Shown here: one piece after another, positions 46,941 through 55,655 of the stretch
Position numbering within the stretch: the stretch's first letter is position 1
Layout of the letters: the number at the start of each line of letters is the position of its first letter
Assembly: GCF_025998815.1 (NCBI RefSeq)
Contig: NZ_AP026678.1
Span: 248,001 to 312,000, forward strand
Direction: 5' to 3'
Source: Ignavibacterium sp.
GTDB lineage: Bacteria > Bacteroidota > Ignavibacteria > Ignavibacteriales > Ignavibacteriaceae
Length of the DNA stretch: 64,000 bases
The notes under the pieces: generated by a model
The model's input: only the letters and a program-made list of their open reading frames with translations
Database searches by the model: none
What the model was told of the DNA's origin: nothing
Program-made: the position numbers and the translations under genes

Positions 46941-47954
46941 ATGAAACTTTTTGAAAATTATTCATTGAAAGAATTAAACACTTTTCACATCGATGTTAAA
47001 GCAAAGAGATTTATAATTGTTGAAAATGTGAATGAGCTTAAAGAGCTATTTAATTCATCTGAATTGTCAGCCGTAAAATTTTTAACTCTTGGTGGTGGAA
47101 GTAATATTCTCTTTACAAAAGACATTGATGATACGATTATCCATCTTTCATTCAATCAACTTTCTGAACTTAAATCAGATGATAATTTTGTTTATCTGAA
47201 GGCAGAAGCAGGATTGATTTGGGATGATCTTGTCAAATATTCAGTTGAAAAAAATCTTGGTGGCATTGAAAACCTTGCAATGATTCCCGGAACAGTTGGA
47301 GCAGCACCAATTCAGAATATCGGTGCTTATGGTCAGGAACTTAAAGATACTTTGGTGGAAGTTGAGTTTTACGATTTGATTGAAAATAAAATTAGGTGTC
47401 TCAGTAATGAGCAGTGTCAGTTTGGTTATCGTGATTCGGTTTTCAAAAATGAATTGAAGAATAAATTTATAATTACATCAGTAACATTTCGACTATCTAA
47501 AAATCCTGTTCCCGTTTTGAATTATGGAAATGTATCAAACGAACTTTCCAAATCCGGTATTAAGAATCCGACAGTCAAAGATGTAAGTAACATCATCAGA
47601 AAAATACGAACTGAAAAACTTCCTGATCCGGATTTAATAGGGAATGCAGGAAGTTTCTTTAAAAATCCTTTTGTTGAAGAACAAATATTACAGCAGATAA
47701 GAAAGAAATTTCCTGATGTGCCATCATTCAATCAGGAAAATAAAATTAAAATTCCTGCTGCCTGGCTAATTGAAAAATCCGGATTGAAAGGATTTAGAAA
47801 AGGAAATGTTGGAACATATCCGAATCAACCTCTTGTGATTGTAAATTATGGTAATGCAACCGGTACTGAGATTCTTGAATTTGCGATGTTCATTCAAAAG
47901 ACAGTATTAGAAAAATTCAATATTCAACTTGAACCTGAAGTAAATATTATCTGA
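46941..47954 (+). CDS. murB: UDP-N-acetylenolpyruvoylglucosamine reductase (type I)
   Basis: 337 residues, FAD enzyme of peptidoglycan precursor synthesis: NTFHIDVKAK, TLGGGSNILF, MIPGTVGAAPIQNIGAYGQE, the type-I loop with FGYRDSVFK, NAGSFFKNP and the C-terminal Glu region IQLEPEVNII. Length matches the E. coli-type (type I) enzyme. Confidence 0.95.
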   Translation: MKLFENYSLKELNTFHIDVKAKRFIIVENVNELKELFNSSELSAVKFLTLGGGSNILFTKDIDDTIIHLSFNQLSELKSDDNFVYLKAEAGLIWDDLVKYSVEKNLGGIENLAMIPGTVGAAPIQNIGAYGQELKDTLVEVEFYDLIENKIRCLSNEQCQFGYRDSVFKNELKNKFIITSVTFRLSKNPVPVLNYGNVSNELSKSGIKNPTVKDVSNIIRKIRTEKLPDPDLIGNAGSFFKNPFVEEQILQQIRKKFPDVPSFNQENKIKIPAAWLIEKSGLKGFRKGNVGTYPNQPLVIVNYGNATGTEILEFAMFIQKTVLEKFNIQLEPEVNII

Positions 47955-47974
47955 TAAAGCTACATTAAGATATT

Positions 47975-48035
47975 TCTAATCCGTGTTAATCTGTGTTATC
48001 TGTGGTTAAAAAATCAACTAACCACAGATTGCAAA
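47975..48035. repeat. Dispersed-type hairpin repeat, possible terminator
   Basis: Imperfect tandem phrases CCGTGTTAATCTGTGTTAT then ATCTGTGGTTA (47998-48008), which pairs perfectly with TAACCACAGAT (48019-48029). Such sequences are common between genes in this group. No T run follows on the plus strand. Confidence 0.5.
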
Positions 48036-48154
48036 GATTCTCTCTGATAAAAAAAGCATCTTCCAAAGGATAAAGTCATTTTCATTTTTCAAATTGAATT
48101 GCAATTATTTTGTTCTATAATTATTTTCTCATCAACAATTATAAGGAGTGAGCA

Positions 48155-48973
48155 ATGGGAAGCAACTCAAAAGATGAAAAAATATTATCTGCTTATGAAA
48201 AAGCAGCTCAGGAAGGTATTGATCCGCGTTGTATTCCACAGAAGTTGACAGGTAGCGTTCCAATTCACGATGAAATTGTTTATCCTGATTACACCGACGA
48301 AGAACAAAACAACTGGAAATTCTTATACAATCGTCAGATGAGCTTTTTACCAGGCAGAGCTTGTGATGAATATATTGATGGTGCAAAAGCACTTAATCTC
48401 ACGCCTGATAGAATTCCTTATCTTAAAGCAATCAGTCATGTTTTTAATAACACTACAGGTTGGAAAGTTGCAAGAGTTCCCGGATTGATTGATGTAGAAG
48501 ATTTTTTTGGTTTAATCAGTAAAAAAATTTTTCCTTCAACAGATTACATCAGAACGAAAGAAGAACTTGATTACACACCTGCACCGGATTTATTCCATGA
48601 TATTTTCGGACATATGCCTTTGTTGACAAATTCAAACTTTGCATCGTTCTATCAGCAATTTGGAATTGCTTCATTAAACGCAACCGGAATTGATAGAAAA
48701 TATTTGGAGACTTTGCACTGGTTTACTGTTGAATTCGGTTTAATCAAAAAGCCAGAAGGAATGAGAATTTACGGAGCAGGAATTTTATCATCGCTTGGTG
48801 AAGTGCAACACGCTCTTTCTGATGAAGTAGAAGTAAGAGAATTTGATCCGGATAAAATTGTGGTTCAGGAATATGATGTTTGGCACCTTCAACCGATACT
48901 TTTTGCAATTGAATCATTCGAGCAACTGGAAGATGGATTCAGAAGCTGGACCAAAAGAAAAAAACTTCTTTAA
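48155..48973 (+). CDS. Phenylalanine 4-monooxygenase (pterin-dependent)
   Basis: 272 residues, monomeric bacterial aromatic amino acid hydroxylase. Iron ligands are visible in FHDIFGHMP (two His) and in GAGILSSLGEVQHAL (Glu). The pterin/substrate region LTPDRIPYL matches the family. Converts phenylalanine to tyrosine using a tetrahydropterin; a set of pterin-synthesis genes lies 1 kb downstream on the same strand. ATG at 48155 is preceded by AAGGAG at correct spacing. Tyrosine or tryptophan hydroxylase cannot be excluded but the short form is normally PheH. Confidence 0.92.
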   Translation: MGSNSKDEKILSAYEKAAQEGIDPRCIPQKLTGSVPIHDEIVYPDYTDEEQNNWKFLYNRQMSFLPGRACDEYIDGAKALNLTPDRIPYLKAISHVFNNTTGWKVARVPGLIDVEDFFGLISKKIFPSTDYIRTKEELDYTPAPDLFHDIFGHMPLLTNSNFASFYQQFGIASLNATGIDRKYLETLHWFTVEFGLIKKPEGMRIYGAGILSSLGEVQHALSDEVEVREFDPDKIVVQEYDVWHLQPILFAIESFEQLEDGFRSWTKRKKLL

Positions 48974-49098
48974 TTGAACTTTCCCGATTTTTATTTGTTG
49001 TGTTGCTTGTAACACTAAGTTGCAAGAACGAATAGCTTTGGCTAATTTTTCAAACAAATAATTCAAAATCTTTCCACATAAAATAAATAGGAGAAAAT

Positions 49099-49575
49099 AT
49101 GTCATTAAAAGTTGGAGATATCGCTCCTGATTTTACATTATTTAATCAGGATGCTCAACCGGTTTCATTAAATCAATTTAAAGGTAAAAAAGTAGTTCTT
49201 TCTTTCTTCCCGTTTGCAAATACATCTGTTTGTACAAAAGAAATGTGCACATTCAGAGATGAAATGAAAGAATATGAATCATTAGATGCTCAGGTTCTCG
49301 GAATAAGCGTTGATAGTCCGTTTGCATTAAAGTTATTTCATGAAAAGAACAATTATAATTTCCCGTTACTAAGTGATTTCAATAAAGAAGTTTGTACAAA
49401 GTATGGAACTTTAACTGTATTTGTTCCCGGTAAATTTGATTTTCAAGGCGTTTCAAAGAGAGCAGCTTTTGTTATTGATAGAGATGGTGTTATTCAATAT
49501 GAAGAAGTACTTGACAATCCTGGCAACGAACCAAATTATAATGCAATCAAAGAAACTCTTTCAAAAATCAAATAG
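49099..49575 (+). CDS. Peroxiredoxin (AhpE/BCP-like)
   Basis: 158 residues of the AhpC/TSA family. The peroxidatic Cys is in NTSVCTKEMCTFRD, and the second Cys five residues later may be resolving. It ends VIDRDGVIQYEEVLDNPG. Reduces peroxides. Paired with the next peroxiredoxin 8 bp away, both preceding the pterin genes; PheH and tetrahydropterins generate peroxide, which may explain the grouping (inference). Confidence 0.9.
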   Translation: MSLKVGDIAPDFTLFNQDAQPVSLNQFKGKKVVLSFFPFANTSVCTKEMCTFRDEMKEYESLDAQVLGISVDSPFALKLFHEKNNYNFPLLSDFNKEVCTKYGTLTVFVPGKFDFQGVSKRAAFVIDRDGVIQYEEVLDNPGNEPNYNAIKETLSKIK

Positions 49576-49583
49576 GTATTATT

Positions 49584-50042
49584 ATGATTGAAGAAGGAAA
49601 GAAAGCACCGGACTTCACCCTTCCGGATCAGGATGGAAATAAAGTTAAGCTTAGTGACTTAAAAGGGAAGTATGTTGTGCTTTATTTCTATCCGAAAGAT
49701 GACACTCCCGGTTGCACAAAGGAAGCGTGTAACTTTCGTGATACATTCCCTAAGTTCAAAAATATTGATGCTGTAATTCTTGGAGTTAGTCCTGATAGCG
49801 TTTCATCGCATAAGAAATTTGCAGAGAAGTATAAATTACCTTTCCGGCTTTTAGCTGATGAAGATAAAAAAGTTGTTGAGAAGTACGGTGTTTGGAAAGA
49901 GAAAAGCATGTATGGAAAAAAGTATATGGGAGTTGAACGAACAACATTTGTAATTGATCCTGACGGGAAGATTAAAAAAATCTTTCCAAAGGTAAAAGTT
50001 GATAATCATCATAAAGAAGTATTGGAAGCATTGAAAGACTAA
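49584..50042 (+). CDS. bcp: Thioredoxin-dependent peroxiredoxin
   Basis: 152 residues with the BCP signature LYFYPKDDTPGCTKEACNFRD (peroxidatic Cys in PGCTKEAC, possible resolving Cys five residues on) and ERTTFVIDPDGKI. Two bp before the PTPS gene, so likely in the same transcript. Confidence 0.93.
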   Translation: MIEEGKKAPDFTLPDQDGNKVKLSDLKGKYVVLYFYPKDDTPGCTKEACNFRDTFPKFKNIDAVILGVSPDSVSSHKKFAEKYKLPFRLLADEDKKVVEKYGVWKEKSMYGKKYMGVERTTFVIDPDGKIKKIFPKVKVDNHHKEVLEALKD

Positions 50043-50044
50043 AT

Positions 50045-50452
50045 ATGGTTTACATTACGAGAAGAGAAACATTCGCCGCTGCTCATCGTTTATTCAAACC
50101 TGAGCTTTCTGATGAAGAAAACTTAAAGATGTTTGGTAAGTGCAGCCATCCAAACTGGCACGGACACAACTACACTCTTGAAGTAGTTGTTGCCGGTGAA
50201 GTGAATCCGGAAACAGGTTTCGTTCTTGATGTTAAAGAGCTGAAAAAGATAATTCATCAGTATGTAATTGATAAAGTTGATCATAAGAACTTAAACTTAG
50301 ATACTGATTTTTTGAAAGGAATTATTCCGACTTCAGAAAATATATGTATTGCAATATGGAATCAGTTAAAAGATAAAATTCCATCCGGAAAACTTTATTC
50401 TGTAAAATTGTACGAAACAGAAAATAATTATTTCGAATACCGAGGAGAATAA
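50045..50452 (+). CDS. 6-Pyruvoyl-tetrahydropterin synthase
   Basis: 135 residues, PTPS/QueD family. Zinc His residues are in AAAHRL and HGHNY. The catalytic Cys is in GKCSHPNWHGHNY, a C-x5-HGHNY spacing as in tetrahydrobiopterin-type PTPS, unlike the C-x3-HGH of QueD. GEVNPETGFVLDVKEL and VDHKNLN are also family motifs. Acts on dihydroneopterin triphosphate, the product of FolE encoded next door. QueD activity is the alternative, but no other queuosine gene is nearby. Confidence 0.85.
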   Translation: MVYITRRETFAAAHRLFKPELSDEENLKMFGKCSHPNWHGHNYTLEVVVAGEVNPETGFVLDVKELKKIIHQYVIDKVDHKNLNLDTDFLKGIIPTSENICIAIWNQLKDKIPSGKLYSVKLYETENNYFEYRGE

Positions 50453-50455
50453 TAA

Positions 50456-51022
50456 TTGAACAAAGAAAAATTTGAATCCCTCGTCAGAAACATTCTTATT
50501 GAAATTGGAGAAGACCCAAACAGAGAAGGTCTTCTCTCAACTCCCAAAAGAGTTGCAGAAGCTTATGAGTTCCTTACTGCAGGTTATCAAAAAGATATTG
50601 ATGAAGTTCTTAACAACGCCATCTTTACAGAAAAATATGATGAAATGGTTTTGGTAAAGAATATTGATTTTTACAGTATGTGCGAACATCATATGCTTCC
50701 TTTTTACGGTAAAGTTCATGTTGCTTACATTCCCAACGGAAAGATTGTTGGATTGAGTAAGATTCCGAGAATTGTCGAAGTCTTTGCCAGAAGATTGCAG
50801 GTTCAGGAGAGAATGACACAACAGATTGCCGATACACTTGAAAAATATCTTCAGCCCGTTGGAGTTGCAGTGGTAACAGAAGCATTTCACATGTGTATGA
50901 TGATGCGTGGCGTTGAGAAGCAGAATTCATCTGCTACTACAAGTGCAATGCATGGAGTATTTAAAGATGACGCCAAAACCAGAAATGAATTTATAAACTT
51001 AGTGGGAATCAGAAATCTTTAA
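50456..51022 (+). CDS. folE: GTP cyclohydrolase I
   Basis: 188 residues. Zinc ligands in [10 protein letters not shown] and the later Cys in [15 protein letters not shown]; pterin site [20 protein letters not shown]. Makes 7,8-dihydroneopterin triphosphate from GTP for folate or biopterin. Starts with TTG at 50456 after GAGGAG; placed between PTPS (3 bp) and the SDR (1-bp overlap). Confidence 0.96.
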   Translation: MNKEKFESLVRNILIEIGEDPNREGLLSTPKRVAEAYEFLTAGYQKDIDEVLNNAIFTEKYDEMVLVKNIDFYSMCEHHMLPFYGKVHVAYIPNGKIVGLSKIPRIVEVFARRLQVQERMTQQIADTLEKYLQPVGVAVVTEAFHMCMMMRGVEKQNSSATTSAMHGVFKDDAKTRNEFINLVGIRNL

Positions 51023-51735
51023 TGGATAAATCAAACGGAATCTGGGTAACCGGCGCAAGCAGCGGAATTGGCAGAGCTACAGCCGCTGAGTTTGCCCGTG
51101 TTGGTTGTAAAGTATTTGCTTCTGCACGAAGAAGTGTTGAATTGGAAAGACTAAATTCTGAACTGGAAAAAGAAAATCGTTCAGTTGAAATTTTTCCTTG
51201 CAATGTTGCTTCTTATCAGAATGTGGAATCTGCTTTCAAAAAAATTACAGCGACCAGCAAAATTGATTGTCTGGTAAACAATGCCGGCGTAACTACTTTC
51301 AAGCTTGCTACTGAAAACTCAATCAATGAAATTAATGATATCATTTCTACTAATCTGCTTGGCTCAATTTATACTATTAAAGCAGTGCTTCCGCATATGA
51401 TTGCAAATGGAGGTGGAACTATAATTAATGTTCTTTCTGTGGTTGCTAAAGCTGTTTACACAAAAAGCTCTGCATACACTGCTTCAAAAATGGGATTGCT
51501 TGGTTATACAAATTCTTTGCGTGAGGAATTGAGAGAACACAATATCAGAATTATTAATATTCTTCCTGGCGCTACCGAAACACCTATGTGGCCTGGTAAA
51601 TTAAGAGAATTGCACAGTGATAAAATGATGACTTCGGAAGATGTTGCAAGAATAATTATTTGGGCTTATTTGCAAAAGGGGAATGCAGTAGCTGAAGAAA
51701 TTGTTGTACGACCAATTACCGGTGATTTAAAATAA
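51022..51735 (+). CDS. Short-chain dehydrogenase/reductase, candidate sepiapterin-type reductase
   Basis: 237 residues, classical SDR: NAD(P) loop WVTGASSGIGRA, NNAG, and the Ser-Tyr-Lys set in NVLSVVAK and AYTASK. Its start overlaps the folE stop. Sequence alone does not give the substrate, but its place in one transcript with PTPS and GTP cyclohydrolase I suggests reduction of 6-pyruvoyl-tetrahydropterin to a tetrahydrobiopterin. Chlorobium, a relative, is known to have a sepiapterin reductase and biopterin glycosides. Confidence 0.85.
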   Translation: MDKSNGIWVTGASSGIGRATAAEFARVGCKVFASARRSVELERLNSELEKENRSVEIFPCNVASYQNVESAFKKITATSKIDCLVNNAGVTTFKLATENSINEINDIISTNLLGSIYTIKAVLPHMIANGGGTIINVLSVVAKAVYTKSSAYTASKMGLLGYTNSLREELREHNIRIINILPGATETPMWPGKLRELHSDKMMTSEDVARIIIWAYLQKGNAVAEEIVVRPITGDLK

Positions 51736-51775
51736 AAATGTCACCCTTCGATGAACTCAGGGTGACATTTTTTTA
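51736..51775. terminator. Bidirectional hairpin terminator
   Basis: AAATGTCACCC (51736-51746) pairs perfectly with GGGTGACATTT (51760-51770), followed by a T run; the plus-strand A run before it serves the minus strand. Lies between the convergent SDR and Spy-like genes. Confidence 0.85.
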
Positions 51776-51797
51776 GGAGAGAGACGCTATGAGAAAA

Positions 51798-52256
51798 CTA
51801 ATCTTTGTCCATATGTCTGTGCATCTTCATTCTTTTACCTTCCTTCATCATTTCTCCGGGTTTCATTTCGCGCCAAATCTGTTTCTGATTATTATCTAAC
51901 AATTCATAAATATCCATTTGGTGATTGGCCTTTTCAACAGCCATTGAATTCCTTATTTCACTTATTTCTTTTGTTAGTTTCAATAAATCGCTGCGATTTA
52001 ATTTATCACTTCTTCTCAATGCATTTAATTCAACTTCTTTTTTCTCTAGGTTCGCTTTCAGGTCAATCATTTTTTTCTGATGATTTAATCTTAATTCTTC
52101 AACTTTCGCTTTTTGAGCATCAGTCAGATTCAGTCTCTCTTCCATCCGATTGTGAATTCGTTCCCTCATTTCCATTCTTTGTCTCTGAGCAAAAATTTGT
52201 GAAAACAGGCCGAGAGAAAAGACAGCAATTGTTAATAACAAAATTCCTTTCTTCAT
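51798..52256 (-). CDS. Spy/CpxP-like periplasmic protein
   Basis: About 152 residues. The start at ATG 52256 is chosen because AAAGGAAAT precedes it and a signal peptide follows directly (MKKGILLLTIAVFSLGLFSQ). The mature part is helical and highly charged with an LTxxQ-like motif (LNLTDAQKAKVEELRLNHQ) and ends in Met/His-rich MKMHRHMDKD. Spy/CpxP proteins are periplasmic chaperones or metal/stress sensors. Divergent from an ECF sigma gene. Confidence 0.8.
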   Translation of the reverse strand: MKKGILLLTIAVFSLGLFSQIFAQRQRMEMRERIHNRMEERLNLTDAQKAKVEELRLNHQKKMIDLKANLEKKEVELNALRRSDKLNRSDLLKLTKEISEIRNSMAVEKANHQMDIYELLDNNQKQIWREMKPGEMMKEGKRMKMHRHMDKD

Positions 52257-52284
52257 GTTTATTTCCTTTCTTTTGTTTGTTTTG

Positions 52285-52362
52285 CCCTTTTGACATTTAT
52301 AAAATAGTTTTGGTTTAAAGATTAAATAATTAAACCGAATAAGCATTCCTGATGTCAAACAA
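52285..52362. promoter_or_regulatory. Candidate divergent promoter/operator with repeated ATGTCAAA
   Basis: The 123-bp gap between the Spy-like gene and the ECF sigma gene contains ATGTCAAA twice, once on each strand (minus at 52296-52289, plus at 52352-52359), each pointing to its own gene. This could be an element read by the encoded sigma factor; the evidence is only the symmetry. Confidence 0.3.
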
Positions 52363-52379
52363 CTGAAAAAGTTTAAAGT

Positions 52380-52937
52380 ATGCAGGAACAGAATAACGAT
52401 TTTGAACTGATAAAAAAGTTTCTTGATGGAGATGAATCTGCATTTAACAGATTAGTTCTTAAATATCAGGAAAAAATCTATTTGCTTGCCCGCAGGATGA
52501 CAGGCAATCATCTTGATGCTGATGAAGTTGTTCAGGAAGTTTTAATGGTTCTTTATAAAAAGTTGAATACTTTTGAATTTAAGTCTTCGTTTTACACCTG
52601 GCTTTATAGGATTACGATGACGAGAAGTATTAACTATATCAAAAAGAGAAGCTTAAAAGCATTCTTACCACTTAGTGGTCTGAAAAATAAAATGAATGAA
52701 GACTTTGATCCGCTGGTTTCATTTGAGAATAAAGAGAAGGTAGTCAGATTGGAAAAAATTTTACAGAAGATTCCTGCAAAGCAAAGAGAAGTTTTTATAC
52801 TCAGAAATTTTGAACAATTAGATTATGAGGAAATAAGTAAAATAACAGGTACATCGGTTGGAGCACTGAAAGCAAATTATTTTCACGCATTAAATAAAGT
52901 AAAAGAGCTAATGAATGATTATGAAAACCAAAAATAA
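52380..52937 (+). CDS. ECF-family RNA polymerase sigma factor
   Basis: 185 residues with region 2 (NRLVLKYQEKIYLLARRMTG, DADEVVQEVLMVLYKKL, SFYTWLYRITMTRSINYIKK) and region 4 (IPAKQREVFILRNFEQLDYEE, GTSVGALKANYFHALNKVKE). The 3' end overlaps the next gene, which encodes a membrane protein with the plan of an anti-sigma factor. A Spy-like protein follows, as in metal-responsive sigma systems. Confidence 0.93.
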   Translation: MQEQNNDFELIKKFLDGDESAFNRLVLKYQEKIYLLARRMTGNHLDADEVVQEVLMVLYKKLNTFEFKSSFYTWLYRITMTRSINYIKKRSLKAFLPLSGLKNKMNEDFDPLVSFENKEKVVRLEKILQKIPAKQREVFILRNFEQLDYEEISKITGTSVGALKANYFHALNKVKELMNDYENQK

Positions 52938-53499
52938 AAATATTGATTTGATACTCCGTTATTTTGACGGTGAACTTAATGATGTAGAGAAAGAAAATCT
53001 TTTTAATGAGTTTAAGAAAAATGAAGATCTCAGAATAGAATTTGATTCGATAAAAAATATTTTTGATTTGAAATCAGATGTTCAAAAAACAAAGGTAAAT
53101 CAGGAATATCTGGATTCCATTGTTCCAAAATTCAGAACAAAACTTGAGAAGGGAAATGAAAGAAAATCATTCAACCCGATATTTGCATCTGCTTTAACTG
53201 TAGTATTGATTGCTATTGCAGTTCTTTTATTAATTCCGAAAGAAAGTAAAATTGTCACAAATAATTTTTCTGATATTTCGGATGAGGAATTAATTCGACA
53301 TCTTTCTCAGGATTATTCAGATTTAATTCAGGAAGAGAAAATTGATTCATTATTGAATGCTGAACTAAAAACTGCACCTGATAAAATTTCTTATTATGTT
53401 TTTAATGGTGATGATATAACAAATCTCTACAAGAAAAATTTAATAAATCCTGAAGATGAGAATGAAATTTATTCTGAGTTAATTGCTAAAAAATTTTAA
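52915..53499 (+). CDS. Putative anti-sigma factor, single membrane span
   Basis: 194 residues: N-terminal cytosolic helical region of ~80 residues (LILRYFDGELNDVEKENLFN, typical of anti-sigma N-termini but without a zinc HxxxCxxC motif), one membrane segment (ASALTVVLIAIAVLLLI) and a ~90-residue periplasmic domain. It overlaps the sigma gene by 23 bp. The role is inferred from layout. Confidence 0.75.
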   Translation: MIMKTKNKNIDLILRYFDGELNDVEKENLFNEFKKNEDLRIEFDSIKNIFDLKSDVQKTKVNQEYLDSIVPKFRTKLEKGNERKSFNPIFASALTVVLIAIAVLLLIPKESKIVTNNFSDISDEELIRHLSQDYSDLIQEEKIDSLLNAELKTAPDKISYYVFNGDDITNLYKKNLINPEDENEIYSELIAKKF

Positions 53500-53510
53500 T
53501 TGAGGTTAAA

Positions 53511-53978
53511 ATGAACAAAATATTATATCTGATTCTTTTGACATTACTTATTTTTCCTGCACAAGCTCAGGAACGCCGTGAACACAGGAAGATGGATAGC
53601 AAAATTGAGCAGCTTGAAAAAGTAAAACTTATCGAAGCACTTGATTTGACTGAAGATCAATCAGTTCGTTTCTTTGCAAGAAGAAATGAGCATCGCAGAG
53701 AAATTGAAAAGCTTGAAGAGCGTTCTGATGAATTATTAAGAATAATGGAAAATATGCTCGATGAGCGGGGCGAAAAAAATCCTGCAGAGCAAAAGAAATT
53801 ATTAAATGAATTTCTGGATATTCGAATTCAGATTGAGAACAAAAGGAAGCAATTTATCCTTTCATTAAATGATATTCTTACAATTGATCAGATAAGCCGA
53901 TTAGTGGTTTTTGAAAAAAAATTCAGGGAAGAAATCAGAAAAATCCTTATGAAAAGGAAAGGATTGCCAAAAGAGTAA
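53511..53978 (+). CDS. Spy/CpxP-like periplasmic protein, possible sensor
   Basis: 155 residues: signal peptide (MNKILYLILLTLLIFPAQAQ), then a charged helical domain with an LTEDQ motif (ALDLTEDQSVRFFARRNEH) and long coiled-coil-like stretches. It follows the anti-sigma gene by 11 bp and may be the periplasmic sensor that controls it, comparable to CnrX/ZraP-type proteins (inference). Confidence 0.75.
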   Translation: MNKILYLILLTLLIFPAQAQERREHRKMDSKIEQLEKVKLIEALDLTEDQSVRFFARRNEHRREIEKLEERSDELLRIMENMLDERGEKNPAEQKKLLNEFLDIRIQIENKRKQFILSLNDILTIDQISRLVVFEKKFREEIRKILMKRKGLPKE

Positions 53979-54053
53979 TAAAAACTCAATAATTGCACTT
54001 TTGAGATATTGCATTTCTATAATTCCTCTTATATTTTTTCGCACCAAATTTTT

Positions 54054-54135
54054 GCGGAAGTGGTGGAACTGGTAGACACACCATCTTGAGGGGGTGGCGC
54101 CGCGAGGCGTGCGGGTTCAAGTCCCGCCTTCCGCA
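54054..54135 (+). tRNA. tRNA-Leu (anticodon GAG)
   Basis: Acceptor arms GCGGAAG (54054-54060) and CTTCCGC (54128-54134) pair perfectly, with A as discriminator. The anticodon stem CCATC/GGTGG encloses TTGAGGG with anticodon GAG. A long variable arm (GCGCCGCGAGGCGT) and T-arm GCGGGTTCAAGTCCCGC are present. CCA is not encoded. Confidence 0.97.
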
Positions 54136-54177
54136 CTCCTTTTTTTAATTAACCTTAACTAACTAAAGGTGCTAATA

Positions 54178-54939
54178 ATGTTAAAAAAAATCTTTCAATC
54201 CATTTTGCTGGTTTCCCTTTTTGTATCTTTCAGTACATTTGCGCAGGAAATGAAACCCGAAGCCGGGAAACTTTATAACGAAGGCAATTCATTACTAAAA
54301 GCTGGTAACTATAACGGTGCTGTAGAAAAATACAATCAGGCGCTGAATATCGAGAAAGATTACCGGATTTATTACCAGAAAGGCGTTGCCTTAAAAAAAG
54401 CCGATAAACTGGATGATGCAAGAATCGCTTTTGAGGAGTGCCTTAAGCTTAGTCCGAATAACGAAGCTGCATTGAATGCATTAGGTGGAACATTTTTCTC
54501 AATGGGAGATTATAATAAAGCAATTGAAACATTCGAGAAGGTTTTAGCGGTTTCGAAAAATAATTCAGTAAAAGATAAAGTTAAGAAAAATATGTCGCTT
54601 GCCTATACCAAATTAGGTAATCAGGCAATGAGCTCAGGTAATGCTAATAAAGCAATAGAATATCTTACCAAAGCTGTTGAGCTCGATAAATACGATGCTG
54701 CTTATCTTTTGCTCGCTCAATTGTATCAGGAATTAGGTCAGTACGATAACTCAATTAAAGCTGCCGAAGATGCTTTGAAATATCGCTCAAAGATAAATAA
54801 AGGTGGAGCTTACTATTATATGGGGCTTTCCTACAAAGGAAAAGGTGATATGGCTAAGGCAAAAGAAATGTTTAATCAGGCAAAAGGAGATCCAAGTTAT
54901 CGAGCAAATGCTGAGTACCAGCTTGGTTTAATGAAATAA
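54178..54939 (+). CDS. Exported tetratricopeptide-repeat protein
   Basis: About 253 residues: signal peptide (MLKKIFQSILLVSLFVSFST), then around six TPR units (GKLYNEGNSLLKAGNYNGAV, RIYYQKGVALKKADKLDDAR, AALNALGGTFFSMGDYNKAI and so on). Probably a periplasmic scaffold. ATG at 54178 has AAAGGTG at good distance; the GTG at 54169 is less likely. Monocistronic, followed by a terminator. Confidence 0.88.
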   Translation: MLKKIFQSILLVSLFVSFSTFAQEMKPEAGKLYNEGNSLLKAGNYNGAVEKYNQALNIEKDYRIYYQKGVALKKADKLDDARIAFEECLKLSPNNEAALNALGGTFFSMGDYNKAIETFEKVLAVSKNNSVKDKVKKNMSLAYTKLGNQAMSSGNANKAIEYLTKAVELDKYDAAYLLLAQLYQELGQYDNSIKAAEDALKYRSKINKGGAYYYMGLSYKGKGDMAKAKEMFNQAKGDPSYRANAEYQLGLMK

Positions 54940-54971
54940 ATTTTAATATCAATTTTTGGTCGTGATATTGG

Positions 54972-55006
54972 AGTCACCCGGAGTTTATCGAAGGGTGACT
55001 TTTTTT
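54972..55006 (+). terminator. Rho-independent terminator
   Basis: AGTCACCC (54972-54979) pairs with GGGTGACT (54993-55000), followed by TTTTTT. The stem core GTCACCC/GGGTGAC is the same as in the terminator at 51736. Confidence 0.8.
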
Positions 55007-55061
55007 ATGCGAACTTTCAACGAAATTATTTATTATAATTATTAACATTAGTGCCAACTAA

Positions 55062-55655
55062 ATGAATTACCTTGAGATACTCTCACTCATTTCTGCTTCA
55101 GCTGCTGTGAAGAACTTGGATGAATTCGATTACTTCGTCCGACTTGCTCTGCAAAAAAGAATTTCAAAAATCAAAATATATGAAGCGCTGCTTCAGAATT
55201 ATCTGTTCTGTGGTTTCCCGAATGCATTGTTTTTTCTGAAAAGGTTTCATCATCTGTCGGGATATAAGCCAAAAAAAATCTCCTCTTTGAATACCAATCG
55301 TTTAAAGGAAAAGGGAATTAAAACAAGCAAAAAGATTTATGGAGATAAACTGGAAAAGCTGATTTCAAATGTGAAAAAATTCTCACCGGAACTATCTGAA
55401 TGGCTGATTATTGAAGGATACGGAAAAGTTATCAGTCGTTCTGCTCTAAAAATTAAGGAAAGGGAAGCTTGTATAATATCAGTTCTTACGACACAAATGT
55501 TTGAAGAGCAGCTTATATCTCATCTATATGGTGGATTAAGAAATGGATTAAAGATTACACAGATTAGAAAAATAATCTCAAACCTTTCTGAAATCAGTTG
55601 TGAGAAAGAAAAAGAATTCGGTTTGAATGTTTTGAATAAAATCAAACAAAAATAG
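55062..55655 (+). CDS. Carboxymuconolactone decarboxylase/AhpD-like protein
   Basis: 197 residues, all-helical. The C-terminal part (ALKIKEREACIISVLTTQ, EEQLISHLYGGLRNGLKITQ) matches the CMD family with its conserved HxxGxxxxG segment (HLYGGLRNG). The CxxC redox motif of AhpD is not present, so a peroxidase-reductase role is unlikely. Function unknown. Confidence 0.78.
   Translation: MNYLEILSLISASAAVKNLDEFDYFVRLALQKRISKIKIYEALLQNYLFCGFPNALFFLKRFHHLSGYKPKKISSLNTNRLKEKGIKTSKKIYGDKLEKLISNVKKFSPELSEWLIIEGYGKVISRSALKIKEREACIISVLTTQMFEEQLISHLYGGLRNGLKITQIRKIISNLSEISCEKEKEFGLNVLNKIKQK

Noticed and set aside
50045-50452. QueD (queuosine pathway)
   Set aside because: The Cys to HGH spacing is that of biopterin-type PTPS and the neighbours are FolE, an SDR and PheH.
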